A stretch of DNA of 64,000 bases from the NCBI GenBank assembly GCA_001769855.1, contig MEPP01000025.1, positions 62,001 to 126,000 on the forward strand, in the 5' to 3' direction. Every line of letters starts with the position of its first letter. Position 1 is the first letter of the stretch. This document shows positions 46,987-55,590 of this stretch, piece after piece. Under the pieces are notes generated by a model. It had not been told where the DNA came from. It saw only the letters and a list, made by a program, of their open reading frames with translations, and made no database searches. The translations under genes were made by a program, and so were the position numbers. This DNA is from Bdellovibrionales bacterium GWA2_49_15 (GTDB lineage: Bacteria; Bdellovibrionota; Bacteriovoracia; Bacteriovoracales; Bacteriovoracaceae).

Positions 46987-47988
46987 ATGACCAGGGTTTC
47001 AGAAAACTCAAATTCAGCCTCACTTCAGTTTTCCCTTGAAAAAACCAAGGAAAGACTTGAAGACCTTCAGATGAAGGGATCGTCTTTAAAGAAAGTTAGA
47101 CGTCCATCAGATAACCCCGTAAGTAACGTTGAAGCCATGTCACTAGGTTCGGTATTGGCTGACAATCAGCAATTTTTGCGCAATTCAGATGTCGCACTTT
47201 TACATCTCAACCAAACCGAACAATGTCTCGATCAAATCTCAGAAATTTTGCTTAAGGCCAAGGATTTAGCTATCCAACAATCTTCCGATTTCTATGATCA
47301 AGATATCCGGAAAAATGTGTCGAACGATATTATACAAATGCGCAATCAGTTACTGGCAATCTCTAATAGACGCGTCGGAAATAAGTATATTTTTTCCGGC
47401 TTCAATACTTTAAAGATCCCCTTCGATCTCGACGGTAACTACACAGGGGATGATGGCAAAATCAAACTGGAAATTTCCAAAGATTTTTTTATTCCGATGA
47501 ATCTCACTGGGAAAGAGGTATTTTATTCAGACCAGCTCGTTGCGCCCAGCAATATTCCAGAACCTGATTTAGAGACCCCTTCCGGCGAAGATTCCGAGAC
47601 ACCCGCGCGCGACTTGGCATCAAATAATGATCTCGAGTCTAGATTTCACAAGCGGGATAACCTTTTTAGCCAACTCACAACACTGATTTCCGCCCTTGAA
47701 AATAATGACCCAAAACTTGTTCAAGACCTGCTTGAAAAATTTGACAGCTCTATCAGCCGAATTATCACGCTTCGCACTCGCGTTGGGTCACTCGTAAACA
47801 CCGCCATGACGACGCGCTCGCAAATTGAAACTGAGAACGTGGACAAGGAAGCTCACAGAAGCAAGCTTACCGATGCGGACGTTGCGGAGCTATTTAGCGA
47901 CATCACAAAGCAGCAACAGGTGCTGCGCACTACTTATCAGTCAGGTAAAACAATGTTAAACCAGACACTTCTCGACTTCCTGCGGTAA
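46987..47988 (+). CDS. flgL: Flagellar hook-associated protein 3 FlgL
   Basis: 333 residues. N-terminal helical D0/D1 (KKVRRPSDNPVSNVEAM) and C-terminal helices (ITKQQQVLRTTYQSGKTMLNQTLLDFL) match FlgL and flagellin ends. An acidic proline-containing linker sits in the centre (PEPDLETPSGEDSETPARD). It completes the junction below the filament. Confidence 0.93.
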   Translation: MTRVSENSNSASLQFSLEKTKERLEDLQMKGSSLKKVRRPSDNPVSNVEAMSLGSVLADNQQFLRNSDVALLHLNQTEQCLDQISEILLKAKDLAIQQSSDFYDQDIRKNVSNDIIQMRNQLLAISNRRVGNKYIFSGFNTLKIPFDLDGNYTGDDGKIKLEISKDFFIPMNLTGKEVFYSDQLVAPSNIPEPDLETPSGEDSETPARDLASNNDLESRFHKRDNLFSQLTTLISALENNDPKLVQDLLEKFDSSISRIITLRTRVGSLVNTAMTTRSQIETENVDKEAHRSKLTDADVAELFSDITKQQQVLRTTYQSGKTMLNQTLLDFLR

Positions 47989-48020
47989 ATCTGTTTATTT
48001 AACTATCTAAAATATTTTCG

Positions 48021-48049
48021 TTGCAATTTATGAATTGGCATAATATAGA
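48021..48049 (+). promoter_or_regulatory. csrA promoter, TTGCAA-N17-TATAGA
   Basis: TTGCAA (48021-48026), a 17-bp spacer and TATAGA (48044-48049) lie between flgL and csrA. Predicted initiation is near 48056, giving a leader of about 48 nt. This lets csrA-fliW be expressed apart from the flagellar operon. Confidence 0.65.
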
Positions 48050-48058
48050 TGCCCAGTC

Positions 48059-48104
48059 GCCACGGATAAGGTGGGCCAGGAGGGTCTGTTACTAGAGGAT
48101 TATT
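48059..48104 (+). promoter_or_regulatory. csrA leader with three GGA motifs (likely CsrA autoregulation)
   Basis: The leader carries GGA at 48064-48066, 48079-48081 and 48097-48099. The first lies in the loop of a small CCAC-GGATAAG-GTGG hairpin, the typical presentation of a CsrA site; the last overlaps the Shine-Dalgarno. CsrA bound here would block its own translation. The motifs are seen directly; autoregulation is inferred. Confidence 0.55.
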
Positions 48105-48344
48105 ATGCTAGTTTTGACACGGAAGCTTGGTGAAAGCATCGCCATTGATGATCATATAAAAATTATCGTGATTCAGATCAAGGGAAAGCAGGTTCGGCTT
48201 GGAATCAAAGCGCCCAAAGAGACGAAAATTCACCGTGAAGAGGTTTACCAGGCAATTCAGGACCAAAATGAACTTGCTGCGCAGTCTGATTATGAAGGCT
48301 TAGGTCAGCTCACGGAAGAACTTAAAGACCTTAACAAGAAGTAA
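48105..48344 (+). CDS. csrA: Carbon storage regulator CsrA
   Basis: 79 residues. It opens MLVLTRKLGESIAIDDHIKI and has KAPKETKIHREEVYQAI, the strand and helix that form the RNA-binding dimer. The tail of about 18 residues is longer than in E. coli CsrA (61 aa). It represses translation of target mRNAs such as flagellin in FliW-containing bacteria. It is paired with fliW downstream. Confidence 0.97.
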   Translation: MLVLTRKLGESIAIDDHIKIIVIQIKGKQVRLGIKAPKETKIHREEVYQAIQDQNELAAQSDYEGLGQLTEELKDLNKK

Positions 48345-48423
48345 TTTCCCTCTTGCCCTTTCATGGGGCCGATTGCTAGAATTTCCATGGCAGCATTACG
48401 CTGCTGGTTATCTGGAGGCCTTA

Positions 48424-48996
48424 GTGAAAGTCACAACAACGCGTTTTGGCGAACTTGAAGTCGATAAAAAAGATGTCATCAACTTCGCGGAAGGGCTCCT
48501 AGGATTTGACAATTTTAAGCGGTTTTTTATAGTTGATCCAGGTGATCAGACTCTCATCTTGTGGCTACAAAGTCTTGAAGATGCATCAATTGCTTTCCCA
48601 ATTATTGAACCAAAAATTTTCACCCCGGACTATGCTGTTCGATTATTGCCGCCGGAACTCACAAGTCTTGAATTAGATAGTTTAAGTGATGCAAGCATTT
48701 ATACAATTCTCACAATTCCTCAAAATATTGTTGAGATGTCAGCAAACCTGAAGGCCCCCATTATTATTAATAATAAGACACGCATTGCCCGTCAGATTGT
48801 TCTCCAAGACAGCAAATTGGAAGTACGCCACAAAATGTATGTCGAGTTGAAAAAATATATTGTGACGTACAACTCAGACGATGCTCGAAGATCGAATGCT
48901 CAAACCACCACCCAGGATCCAAATCGCAATCAGACGCAGGATCTCGATTCAGGAAAGACCCTCAAAAATACTCCTGATACTTCTGTTGATATTTAA
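48424..48996 (+). CDS. fliW: Flagellar assembly factor FliW
   Basis: 190 residues from GTG 48424, chosen because GGAGG lies directly upstream and the family begins at this V/M-K-V-T-T-T-R-F-G-E segment; an ATG 17 codons earlier would add unmatched residues. Conserved TRFGELEV, FAEGLLGFDNFKRF and the SANLKAPIIINNKTR strand are present. The C-terminal 35 residues are polar and low complexity. FliW sequesters CsrA until flagellin titrates it. Confidence 0.93.
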   Translation: MKVTTTRFGELEVDKKDVINFAEGLLGFDNFKRFFIVDPGDQTLILWLQSLEDASIAFPIIEPKIFTPDYAVRLLPPELTSLELDSLSDASIYTILTIPQNIVEMSANLKAPIIINNKTRIARQIVLQDSKLEVRHKMYVELKKYIVTYNSDDARRSNAQTTTQDPNRNQTQDLDSGKTLKNTPDTSVDI

Positions 48997-49008
48997 TTTA
49001 GTTATTCG

Positions 49009-49740
49009 TTAATTCAGGGTTGTTTCGGTGGCATTCTCGGCCAGAGATAGGTATGTCTTTGCTTCGGAATTATCTGGTGCGATGGCAAGTATCTTCATCC
49101 ATTCTTGTTGTGCTTCAATAATATTACCCGCACCGTAAAAAATCAGTCCTAGCGCGAGACGGGCAGGAATATAGTGAGGGCGCTCTGCTTTCAGCTTGCG
49201 CAATTCTTCAGCGGCCTTGTTTACAAGTCCTTTTTTAGCATAAACCTTTGCTATTTTTAATTTTATCTCTGCGTTTTCAACATCTAGAGAGGAGGCTTTA
49301 GAATATTCAAAGAGGGCATCATCATACTTGCAATAGGTGAAGTATTGTTCCGCTAATTCGAAATGCCTCTGTGAAAACTTTTTATTCACATGAATATCAT
49401 CAACCGGACCTGTTGTTGCAGAAGCGGCCTTAACCCGCTCAGAAGCGGCTTCAAAAATTTTTTTCGCCTCTTCATATTTGCCAATGTCATTATAAATGAC
49501 TGACAAACTTATGGCTGCTTCCGTGTGGCATGGATCAAGCTCCAGCACTTTTGAAAAGGCCTTAATGGCCTTACCAAGCTCACCGCGACGATGATATATA
49601 TTGGCCAAGGCAAAAAATGGTTTTGGATTTTTTGGATTCAAAATGATGGTTTCTTGAAAGAGTTCCTCTGCCTGTCTGATATTGCCTGCTTTATTGGCTT
49701 GAAAAGCATTATCGAGAAGATCTTTTTCCTGAAGATTCAA
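49009..49740 (-). CDS. Tetratricopeptide-repeat protein
   Basis: 243 residues starting at TTG 49740, supported by AAGGGG 6 nt upstream. It contains several TPR units (PKPFFALANIYHRRGELGKAI; CHTEAAISLSVIYNDIGKYEEA; PARLALGLIFYGAGNIIEAQ). No signal peptide, so probably cytosolic or peripheral. It is cotranscribed with bamD (15-nt gap); the partner is unknown. Confidence 0.85.
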   Translation of the reverse strand: MNLQEKDLLDNAFQANKAGNIRQAEELFQETIILNPKNPKPFFALANIYHRRGELGKAIKAFSKVLELDPCHTEAAISLSVIYNDIGKYEEAKKIFEAASERVKAASATTGPVDDIHVNKKFSQRHFELAEQYFTYCKYDDALFEYSKASSLDVENAEIKLKIAKVYAKKGLVNKAAEELRKLKAERPHYIPARLALGLIFYGAGNIIEAQQEWMKILAIAPDNSEAKTYLSLAENATETTLN

Positions 49741-49755
49741 GTCGAACCCCTTTGG

Positions 49756-50508
49756 TTAGTTGGTCTTACACTGATCTAAGACTTTTTCAAAACTCTCTAC
49801 AGAGGACGAACTCAATTTTTTACGCAATATCTTGGCGTATTGGATGCACTCAGGCTTTTCCCCGAGTTCCAGAGAGGATTGTAAAATTCTAACGATGGAA
49901 TGGTCTACAATATTTGGTTCTTTAAATTCATCTATCATTGCAAGATAGCGATACCGGGCGGCATCGAAAACCTCAGTCTTAAAATAAAAATCAGCAATAT
50001 ACTGCTCTTTCTGTTTGAACATTTCGCTGATTTGCGTGCCCTTCTCTTTGGCTTGAGCGACATATTCACTCTTCGGATATTTAGCAAGAACCTCTTGATA
50101 ATATTTTATGGCTTCATACCCCTGGGACAAATCTCTGTCAGACGTTGACGGAAGCTGATTATAGAAAGATTCAGCAATCATCCACACGACATAAGCAATC
50201 TTTTCATGCTTTGGATGAAAATCTCGGAAGAGAATATAAGCCGATGCTGATTCCACAAAATTCTCTTGCTTAAATAAAATGTCGGCTTGGATTAATTCAG
50301 CAGGGGTAGCATAATAACTATAAGGATGCTGTGAGCGAAGAGTATTCAGTTTTTCATTTGCCAGAATAAATTGTTTTTTATCGATATACTTCTGGGCTTC
50401 TTTGAATAAGATTTCAGCCTCAGTCGTGCCTGCTGGCCTTGGACCACTACAGGCGACCAGTAAAATGCTAAATAAAACTAAACAATGACAGTAAAGGGTT
50501 GGCTTCAT
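49756..50508 (-). CDS. bamD: Outer-membrane assembly lipoprotein BamD
   Basis: 250 residues with a lipobox (LLVAC, Cys20) and TPR-like repeats: LFKEAQKYIDKKQFILANEKL, then LRSQHPYSYYATPAELIQADI, EAIKYYQEVLAKYPKSEYV. The layout and length match BamD/YfiO, an essential partner of BamA in barrel insertion. No bamA nearby. Confidence 0.88.
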   Translation of the reverse strand: MKPTLYCHCLVLFSILLVACSGPRPAGTTEAEILFKEAQKYIDKKQFILANEKLNTLRSQHPYSYYATPAELIQADILFKQENFVESASAYILFRDFHPKHEKIAYVVWMIAESFYNQLPSTSDRDLSQGYEAIKYYQEVLAKYPKSEYVAQAKEKGTQISEMFKQKEQYIADFYFKTEVFDAARYRYLAMIDEFKEPNIVDHSIVRILQSSLELGEKPECIQYAKILRKKLSSSSVESFEKVLDQCKTN

Positions 50509-50531
50509 CGCAACAATTTAACACATTAGCA

Positions 50532-51572
50532 TCAAAGAGGTGAATAGATTTTTTTGTAAAACTCTAACACAACCAGCTTTATGGCCGCGGCAATGGGAAC
50601 CGAAACGATCATCCCGACAAAACCAAAAAATTGAGAACCCACAATAACCGAGATTACAACCACAATAGGATGTAAATCGACGATTTTAGAGATCATGACC
50701 GGAAAAACAATCGCAATATCGATAACATTGGCAATGAGGTACAGCACTAATACCCCGCCAAAGCTAGAGCCAAAGCCATTTTCAAAATAGACAATAATAA
50801 GGGCAGGAATCGCACCTAAAATCGGGCCAATGTACGGAACGATATTCGTAATCCCTGCCAAAATACCCAGAAGAACCCAAAATTTAACCCCTAGAACGAG
50901 TAAACCAATCGTAATTATGCCGCCCACTATGCTGGCTTCAATGAATTTTGCAAATATGTAATCTCCAATCTTCGTATTAAGCTCATGCAGGATATGATAA
51001 AAACGCTCAAAAATACTATTCGGCGTTATCTTCAACAAAATTCTTGTAAAAGATGTCGCATCCTTCATAAGAAAAAATAGAAATAACGGCACGAGAAATG
51101 CCCATTCAAGCGTATTGGCTAAAAAAGTGGGAAGATTCCATAAAATTTTGGCAGAAAATGATTTCACCTTGGCGATGATGTCCTGCAGATAAATGTCTTC
51201 GATTGCGATGCCAAAATTATTCTGAACGAACAGTTTTATTTCAAAAAATTTAGATTGGATAAACCCTTCAAGCCTGGGGAGATAGTATTGCACTCTTTCT
51301 ATTTCAGAGCGAAGCGATGGGAGTAAATAGAAAAGTGGGATAAGTGCAACAACTGTAAATACAATCAGCAAAAATATTATTGCAAAGTTTCTATTGCGAA
51401 AAATTTTCGTAAAAAAAGGAATTAGCGGAGACGCCATTAAATAGCACACATACGAAAGGGTCAGAGGAATCGATATCCTGGGCAGCAGGGCGAGACCAAT
51501 GAGGCAGAGGCCAAGGATAGTAGCAAAATATGCAAATCTAAAAATTTCCTTATTTTTGACTATGGCGCTCAT
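50532..51572 (-). CDS. AI-2E/PerM-family transporter
   Basis: 346 residues with about eight membrane segments in the family's 3+5 layout: an N-terminal pair, a soluble amphipathic middle (LEGFIQSKFFEIKLFVQNNFG) and a C-terminal block with GILAGITNIVPYIGPILGAIPA. Members export varied substrates or ions; autoinducer transport is not established here. It starts 1 nt after the stop of the cyclic-nucleotide-binding gene. Confidence 0.88.
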   Translation of the reverse strand: MSAIVKNKEIFRFAYFATILGLCLIGLALLPRISIPLTLSYVCYLMASPLIPFFTKIFRNRNFAIIFLLIVFTVVALIPLFYLLPSLRSEIERVQYYLPRLEGFIQSKFFEIKLFVQNNFGIAIEDIYLQDIIAKVKSFSAKILWNLPTFLANTLEWAFLVPLFLFFLMKDATSFTRILLKITPNSIFERFYHILHELNTKIGDYIFAKFIEASIVGGIITIGLLVLGVKFWVLLGILAGITNIVPYIGPILGAIPALIIVYFENGFGSSFGGVLVLYLIANVIDIAIVFPVMISKIVDLHPIVVVISVIVGSQFFGFVGMIVSVPIAAAIKLVVLEFYKKIYSPL

Positions 51573-51573
51573 A

Positions 51574-52191
51574 CTATTTATTCAATTCTCGGTTTTCCAG
51601 TTTTGTTTTAAGAAATCTCACTTCTTGGGTGAGGAAAAAAAGTCGATTCGCAATAATCATGGAGACAGATTGCAAAAGTCGGGCTGCCACCACCGGGTAT
51701 TGTAAAATTAAGTCATCCAAATCTGGTCTAAAAATACCAAACAAGATGCAATCATCTTTCGCGGTAGCAGTGGCATTTCTAATGGCATTTTCTTGCAGGA
51801 GTGCAAGCTCGCCAAAAAAATCATACCTCTCAAGGTTCAGAGAATATCGGCCTTTCGCAAGAGTTTCATCAAAATCAAACTTATTGTCATCAACGGAAAT
51901 CTCAACTTGTCCGGAAAAGATCAGATAAAACCCGATGCCAACATCGCCTTGCTGGAAAATTACTTCCCCGCGCCTAAAGTTCCTTTCATTCAAATATTTT
52001 GAAAGAATGAATAATTCGCTATCAGAAAAATTTTTAAGAACCTTTATTTTTCTAAGAAAGCGGGGAATAGAATCTTGCTTGCTGAAATTCAGTGGCCCAG
52101 CCTGCCAAAAATATTTAAGCAATGAGAGATCTATTTTTTTCTCTTGGGCATCAGTGCCATGAGTTTGACGGTCCTGCTCATATGAACTCAT
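51574..52191 (-). CDS. Cyclic-nucleotide-binding-domain protein
   Basis: 205 residues. A cNMP-binding domain spans about 45-165: FRRGEVIFQQGDVGIGFYLIFSG, then the phosphate-binding cassette YDFFGELALLQENAIRNATA with Glu and Arg in place. No helix-turn-helix follows; instead a C-terminal helix ends the protein, so it is not a Crp-type regulator. It may control the adjacent permease, to which it is tightly coupled. GGAGG precedes the ATG. Confidence 0.88.
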   Translation of the reverse strand: MSSYEQDRQTHGTDAQEKKIDLSLLKYFWQAGPLNFSKQDSIPRFLRKIKVLKNFSDSELFILSKYLNERNFRRGEVIFQQGDVGIGFYLIFSGQVEISVDDNKFDFDETLAKGRYSLNLERYDFFGELALLQENAIRNATATAKDDCILFGIFRPDLDDLILQYPVVAARLLQSVSMIIANRLFFLTQEVRFLKTKLENRELNK

Positions 52192-52249
52192 TTCGGCCTC
52201 CCGGCCAAAATTAGAGTAATAAAATTATTTTTCTCTGAAAAATGGCACT

Positions 52250-52906
52250 TCATATCTCTATTATGCCTATATTTCGAAGATTTACCCAGCCTGTTTTGTA
52301 TGATGGGTAAGTGAGCAGGCCCCATCCTTCTGCTGTATTTCTCAGCAATATTTTATATCCGCTTGGAACTTTGCCTGTGTCTTTAAATATAGCGCTGGGT
52401 CCCTCGTAGAGCGTTAATTCCTCAAGAGCTATGCCTAATTTATATTGGGAATCCACACCCCACTTGAGTGCCAACGGTGTGTAAGCACAGATCAAAACAA
52501 TTACGAGGACTCGATAATTCCGTATATATCTTCGCCAAAATAAGATTAATGTTAGAAGTGATATTGCGAGACACAGAAGTAAAACAGATTGAAATGATAG
52601 TTCTCTAAAAAAGAAAAATAGTTGGTTAATAAAATTGTTATCCGCGCCCCCAACTTGCTGCCCTATTTGCTCATTAACATGACTCAGATTATTTCTAAGT
52701 ATTTCATTATTTAGACCATAGGCCTTAGCCATTTCAAGGTTGTAGTGCGCCGGGCCAAGCATGGAGAGCTTAATTTGCCCAGTCCCAAGATTTAAATGAA
52801 AAATGTCCCTAGGCAGGGATTCTTTCATCTCAAGCAATTTATTTATGAAGACCTGATAATTCCCTTGAAGGTAATCTTGCTCTAATGACTTTAATGAAAC
52901 GACCAT
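52250..52906 (-). CDS. BatE-like membrane protein (TPR-like, two TM, SH3)
   Basis: About 218 residues from ATG 52906 (a GTG five codons earlier is possible). The N-terminal helical repeat region (YLQGNYQVFINKLLEMKESL; AHYNLEMAKAYGLNNEIL) is followed by two membrane segments (about 110-130 and 138-155) and a C-terminal SH3-like part (SGYKILLRNTAEGWGLLTY; TGWVNLRNIG). This layout matches BatE of the Bat (Bacteroides aerotolerance) group, though no batA-D genes are adjacent. First gene of the minus-strand envelope cluster. Confidence 0.65.
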   Translation of the reverse strand: MVVSLKSLEQDYLQGNYQVFINKLLEMKESLPRDIFHLNLGTGQIKLSMLGPAHYNLEMAKAYGLNNEILRNNLSHVNEQIGQQVGGADNNFINQLFFFFRELSFQSVLLLCLAISLLTLILFWRRYIRNYRVLVIVLICAYTPLALKWGVDSQYKLGIALEELTLYEGPSAIFKDTGKVPSGYKILLRNTAEGWGLLTYPSYKTGWVNLRNIGIIEI

Positions 52907-52959
52907 GCTAATATTATCCACAGGTTTTCTAAAAATTATCCATGTCTTTTAGAATTATT

Positions 52960-53011
52960 CAAGTTATCTGATCATTATTTTTCATAGATTGCTATCAAAA
53001 TAGATAACTTG
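52960..53011. repeat. Perfect 10-bp inverted repeat in the astA promoter region
   Basis: CAAGTTATCT (52960-52969) and AGATAACTTG (53002-53011) are exact complements separated by 32 nt, in the 118-bp divergent gap between the BatE-like gene and astA. The half-sites are spaced about four helical turns centre to centre, suggesting paired operators, or a long hairpin in the leader. Confidence 0.5.
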
Positions 53012-53024
53012 TTTCAGGTGTTAT

Positions 53025-54059
53025 ATGTACCTCATTAGAAATGTTGACCCAAGTGATCTTAATGATCTGTATGAGCTTAGTGGGCTTGTCACATTTATCA
53101 ATTTGCCTAAGGACATAGACCTTATTAAGAAAAAAATTGCAAACTCTGTTCGAACTTTTAAAAAACCTGATAAGGACAAATCAAAAAATAAGTATATTTT
53201 TGTCCTTGAGGATACAGAACTTAAGAAAGTCATTGGTGTTTCAATGATACATGGCCAACATGGAACGGATGAAGAACCCCATTATTATTTGACAGTAGGC
53301 CAGGAGGAAAAATTTAGTGAAACAATCAATACTGGCTTTATTCATGGCACATTAAAGTTAGATTATGAATGTAATGGCTATACTGAAATTGGCGGTCTTG
53401 TGCTTCATCCTGACTATAGAAGCAATATTAGTAAGCTTGGCAAGCAGATTTCTTTTGTCCGTTTTCTCTATATTGGCATGAACTCTAATCAATTTACACC
53501 AATAATTCACTCAGAACTCATGCCTCCCTTTGATAAAGATGGGAACAGTCCTCTTTGGGAGGCCATTGGTAGAAAATTTATGAATGTTGATTATCATGAA
53601 GCCGATGTATTGAGCCGTCAGAATAAGGAATTTATCTTAAGTCTTTTTCCCTCTGAAATTATTTACACGTCCTTGCTACCAATTGAAGCGCGGGATGCTA
53701 TTGGAAAAGTAGGTGATGATACAAAACTTGTAAAAAAGATGCTTGAATCAATTGGATTCAAATATACAAAAGAGGTAGACCCTTTCGATGGTGGTCCACA
53801 CTATCGTGCACCCAAGACAGAAATTAAGACAATCCGAGACATGTTTATGTTTAAAACTATTGTTGATGCATCAACCACCGGGAGTGACTTGCAAACATTT
53901 TTGATAACTCTTCCAAATGATCCAGGCAAATTTCGAGCAATGAAAGTCGATGGTAAACTTGAAGACCATGGTGATAAAAAAAATCTTATTTTGTCGTCAG
54001 ACTATAGTAGCGTCATTGATGAATTTGGAGAATTCCTCGGTCATGGAATCCACCTTTAG
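53025..54059 (+). CDS. astA: Arginine N-succinyltransferase
   Basis: 344 residues. It follows the AstA/AruF layout: an N-terminal IRNVDPSDLNDLYELSGL, KYIFVLEDTELKKVIGVS, EIGGLVLHPDYRSNISKLGKQI, SPLWEAIGRKFMNVDYHEAD and DPFDGGPHYRAP. It transfers succinyl from succinyl-CoA to arginine, the first step of the AST pathway. It is followed 8 nt later by astD; astB, astC and astE are not in the window. Confidence 0.88.
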   Translation: MYLIRNVDPSDLNDLYELSGLVTFINLPKDIDLIKKKIANSVRTFKKPDKDKSKNKYIFVLEDTELKKVIGVSMIHGQHGTDEEPHYYLTVGQEEKFSETINTGFIHGTLKLDYECNGYTEIGGLVLHPDYRSNISKLGKQISFVRFLYIGMNSNQFTPIIHSELMPPFDKDGNSPLWEAIGRKFMNVDYHEADVLSRQNKEFILSLFPSEIIYTSLLPIEARDAIGKVGDDTKLVKKMLESIGFKYTKEVDPFDGGPHYRAPKTEIKTIRDMFMFKTIVDASTTGSDLQTFLITLPNDPGKFRAMKVDGKLEDHGDKKNLILSSDYSSVIDEFGEFLGHGIHL

Positions 54060-54067
54060 GAAAAAAT

Positions 54068-55585
54068 ATGAAATATCAACTTAAGGGCAATTATTTTCAC
54101 GGAAAATTTCATAATCCCCACTCCCATGAAAAATCGCCAGATCGTACCATCTCCAAAATCTGCCCTGCTGATTTAGAGTCCGGCCTGTGGGAGGTCAATA
54201 TTCGCTACGAGATTGTAGATAAGATTATTGAGAGTGCTATCAAAGGCCAAAATTCCTGGCGCAAGACAACTGTAGATGAAAAAGTGAATGCACTTCGACG
54301 CTTTAAAGAGTGTGTGCTTACCAAAGCCGCTTCTATGTCTGAAGCCATCGCACTTGAGACAGGCAAGCCATTATGGGAAGCCAGTGCTGAAATATTGGCC
54401 CTCATGAACAAAATTGACATTATCATTAACCAAAGTCTTCAGAGAATTTTACCAAGACATTTTAATGATATATCCCCAGGAACAAATGGACATATTTATT
54501 ACCGCCCAATAGGCCCTTGCCTCATTATCGGCCCATTTAACTTCCCCTGCAATATAGCCAATAATCAGATTGCTAGTGCCTTGATGGCAGGCAATAGTGT
54601 TATCTTTAAGCCCTCAGAAAAAACATGTTACAGTGGCCAACTTCTTATCGAGTGCTATCATGAGGCTGGCTTTCCTAGTGGAGTCATAAACCTCGTCCAA
54701 GGTGATGGTGAACTCGCTAGAAGAATTCTTAAAGAAAAGACAGTAAAGGGAATTTTCTTTACTGGAAGTCTGGAAGTCGGTAAAAAAATCCTGGCCAATA
54801 CTTATCAAGATCTTTCCAAGCTTGTTGCGCTAGAGTTAGGTGGAAAAAACAATGGCATTGTGTGCAAAGATGCCGATCTTGATCTGGCCTTGCGAGAATT
54901 AATCAAGGCTTGTTTCCTCACCAGTGGACAGCGCTGTATCTCAACAGCGATTGTACCAATTCATCGTTCTCTGCATGAAGAGTTTATTGAGAAATTTCAC
55001 CGTACGGCTAAAACGATCGTAATTGATCACCCCATTGTTCATGAAATCGAACCTTTCATGGGTCCTCTTGTTGATCAGCAAGCTCTGGAAAATTATCTCT
55101 TGTATATGGGCATGGCAAAAAGAGAAGGTATTGAAGAGATTATGCGTGGTAAGCATCTAGAGAGAAAGCATAGTGGCTATTATGTGAGCCCATCAATTCA
55201 TCTCGCCTCATCTTTCAATAAAAATTCACATTTTCTGACCAACGAAATATTTGGGCCAAATTGCACCTTTATTCCGTTTGATGAGATTGAAGAAGCAATT
55301 CAGATTTCCAATAGTACCGAATTTGGTCTAGCAGCTTCAATTTTTTCAAAGGATATTAAAAATTACCATAAGTGTTTGGAAGAAATTGATGCTGGTCAGA
55401 TAAATTTTAATCGCTCAACCATTGGCGCTAATCCACTGTTACCTTTCGGCGGCGTGAAAAATTCCGGGAACTATCGCCCAGCTGCAATCAGTACAATCGA
55501 CTCTTGTGTGTTCCAACTTGCAAGTCTTGAATTACATGATGCTCAAAGTGTAAAAGACGATCCAATCAGAGGCGTGTCCTTCTAA
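54068..55585 (+). CDS. astD: Succinylglutamate-semialdehyde dehydrogenase
   Basis: 505 residues of the aldehyde dehydrogenase fold. NAD-binding and catalytic features are visible: GNSVIFKPSEKTCYSGQLL, the catalytic Glu in ALELGGKNNG, and the catalytic Cys in LTSGQRCISTAIV. AstD oxidises N-succinylglutamate semialdehyde with NAD+, the fourth AST step. AGGA precedes the ATG. Family assignment to AstD rather than another ALDH is supported by the adjacent astA. Confidence 0.88.
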   Translation: MKYQLKGNYFHGKFHNPHSHEKSPDRTISKICPADLESGLWEVNIRYEIVDKIIESAIKGQNSWRKTTVDEKVNALRRFKECVLTKAASMSEAIALETGKPLWEASAEILALMNKIDIIINQSLQRILPRHFNDISPGTNGHIYYRPIGPCLIIGPFNFPCNIANNQIASALMAGNSVIFKPSEKTCYSGQLLIECYHEAGFPSGVINLVQGDGELARRILKEKTVKGIFFTGSLEVGKKILANTYQDLSKLVALELGGKNNGIVCKDADLDLALRELIKACFLTSGQRCISTAIVPIHRSLHEEFIEKFHRTAKTIVIDHPIVHEIEPFMGPLVDQQALENYLLYMGMAKREGIEEIMRGKHLERKHSGYYVSPSIHLASSFNKNSHFLTNEIFGPNCTFIPFDEIEEAIQISNSTEFGLAASIFSKDIKNYHKCLEEIDAGQINFNRSTIGANPLLPFGGVKNSGNYRPAAISTIDSCVFQLASLELHDAQSVKDDPIRGVSF

Positions 55586-55590
55586 TATTG

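Noticed and set aside
48373..48423. Upstream ATG start for fliW
   Set aside because: The 17 extra residues do not match FliW and no ribosome-binding site precedes that ATG; GGAGG precedes GTG 48424.
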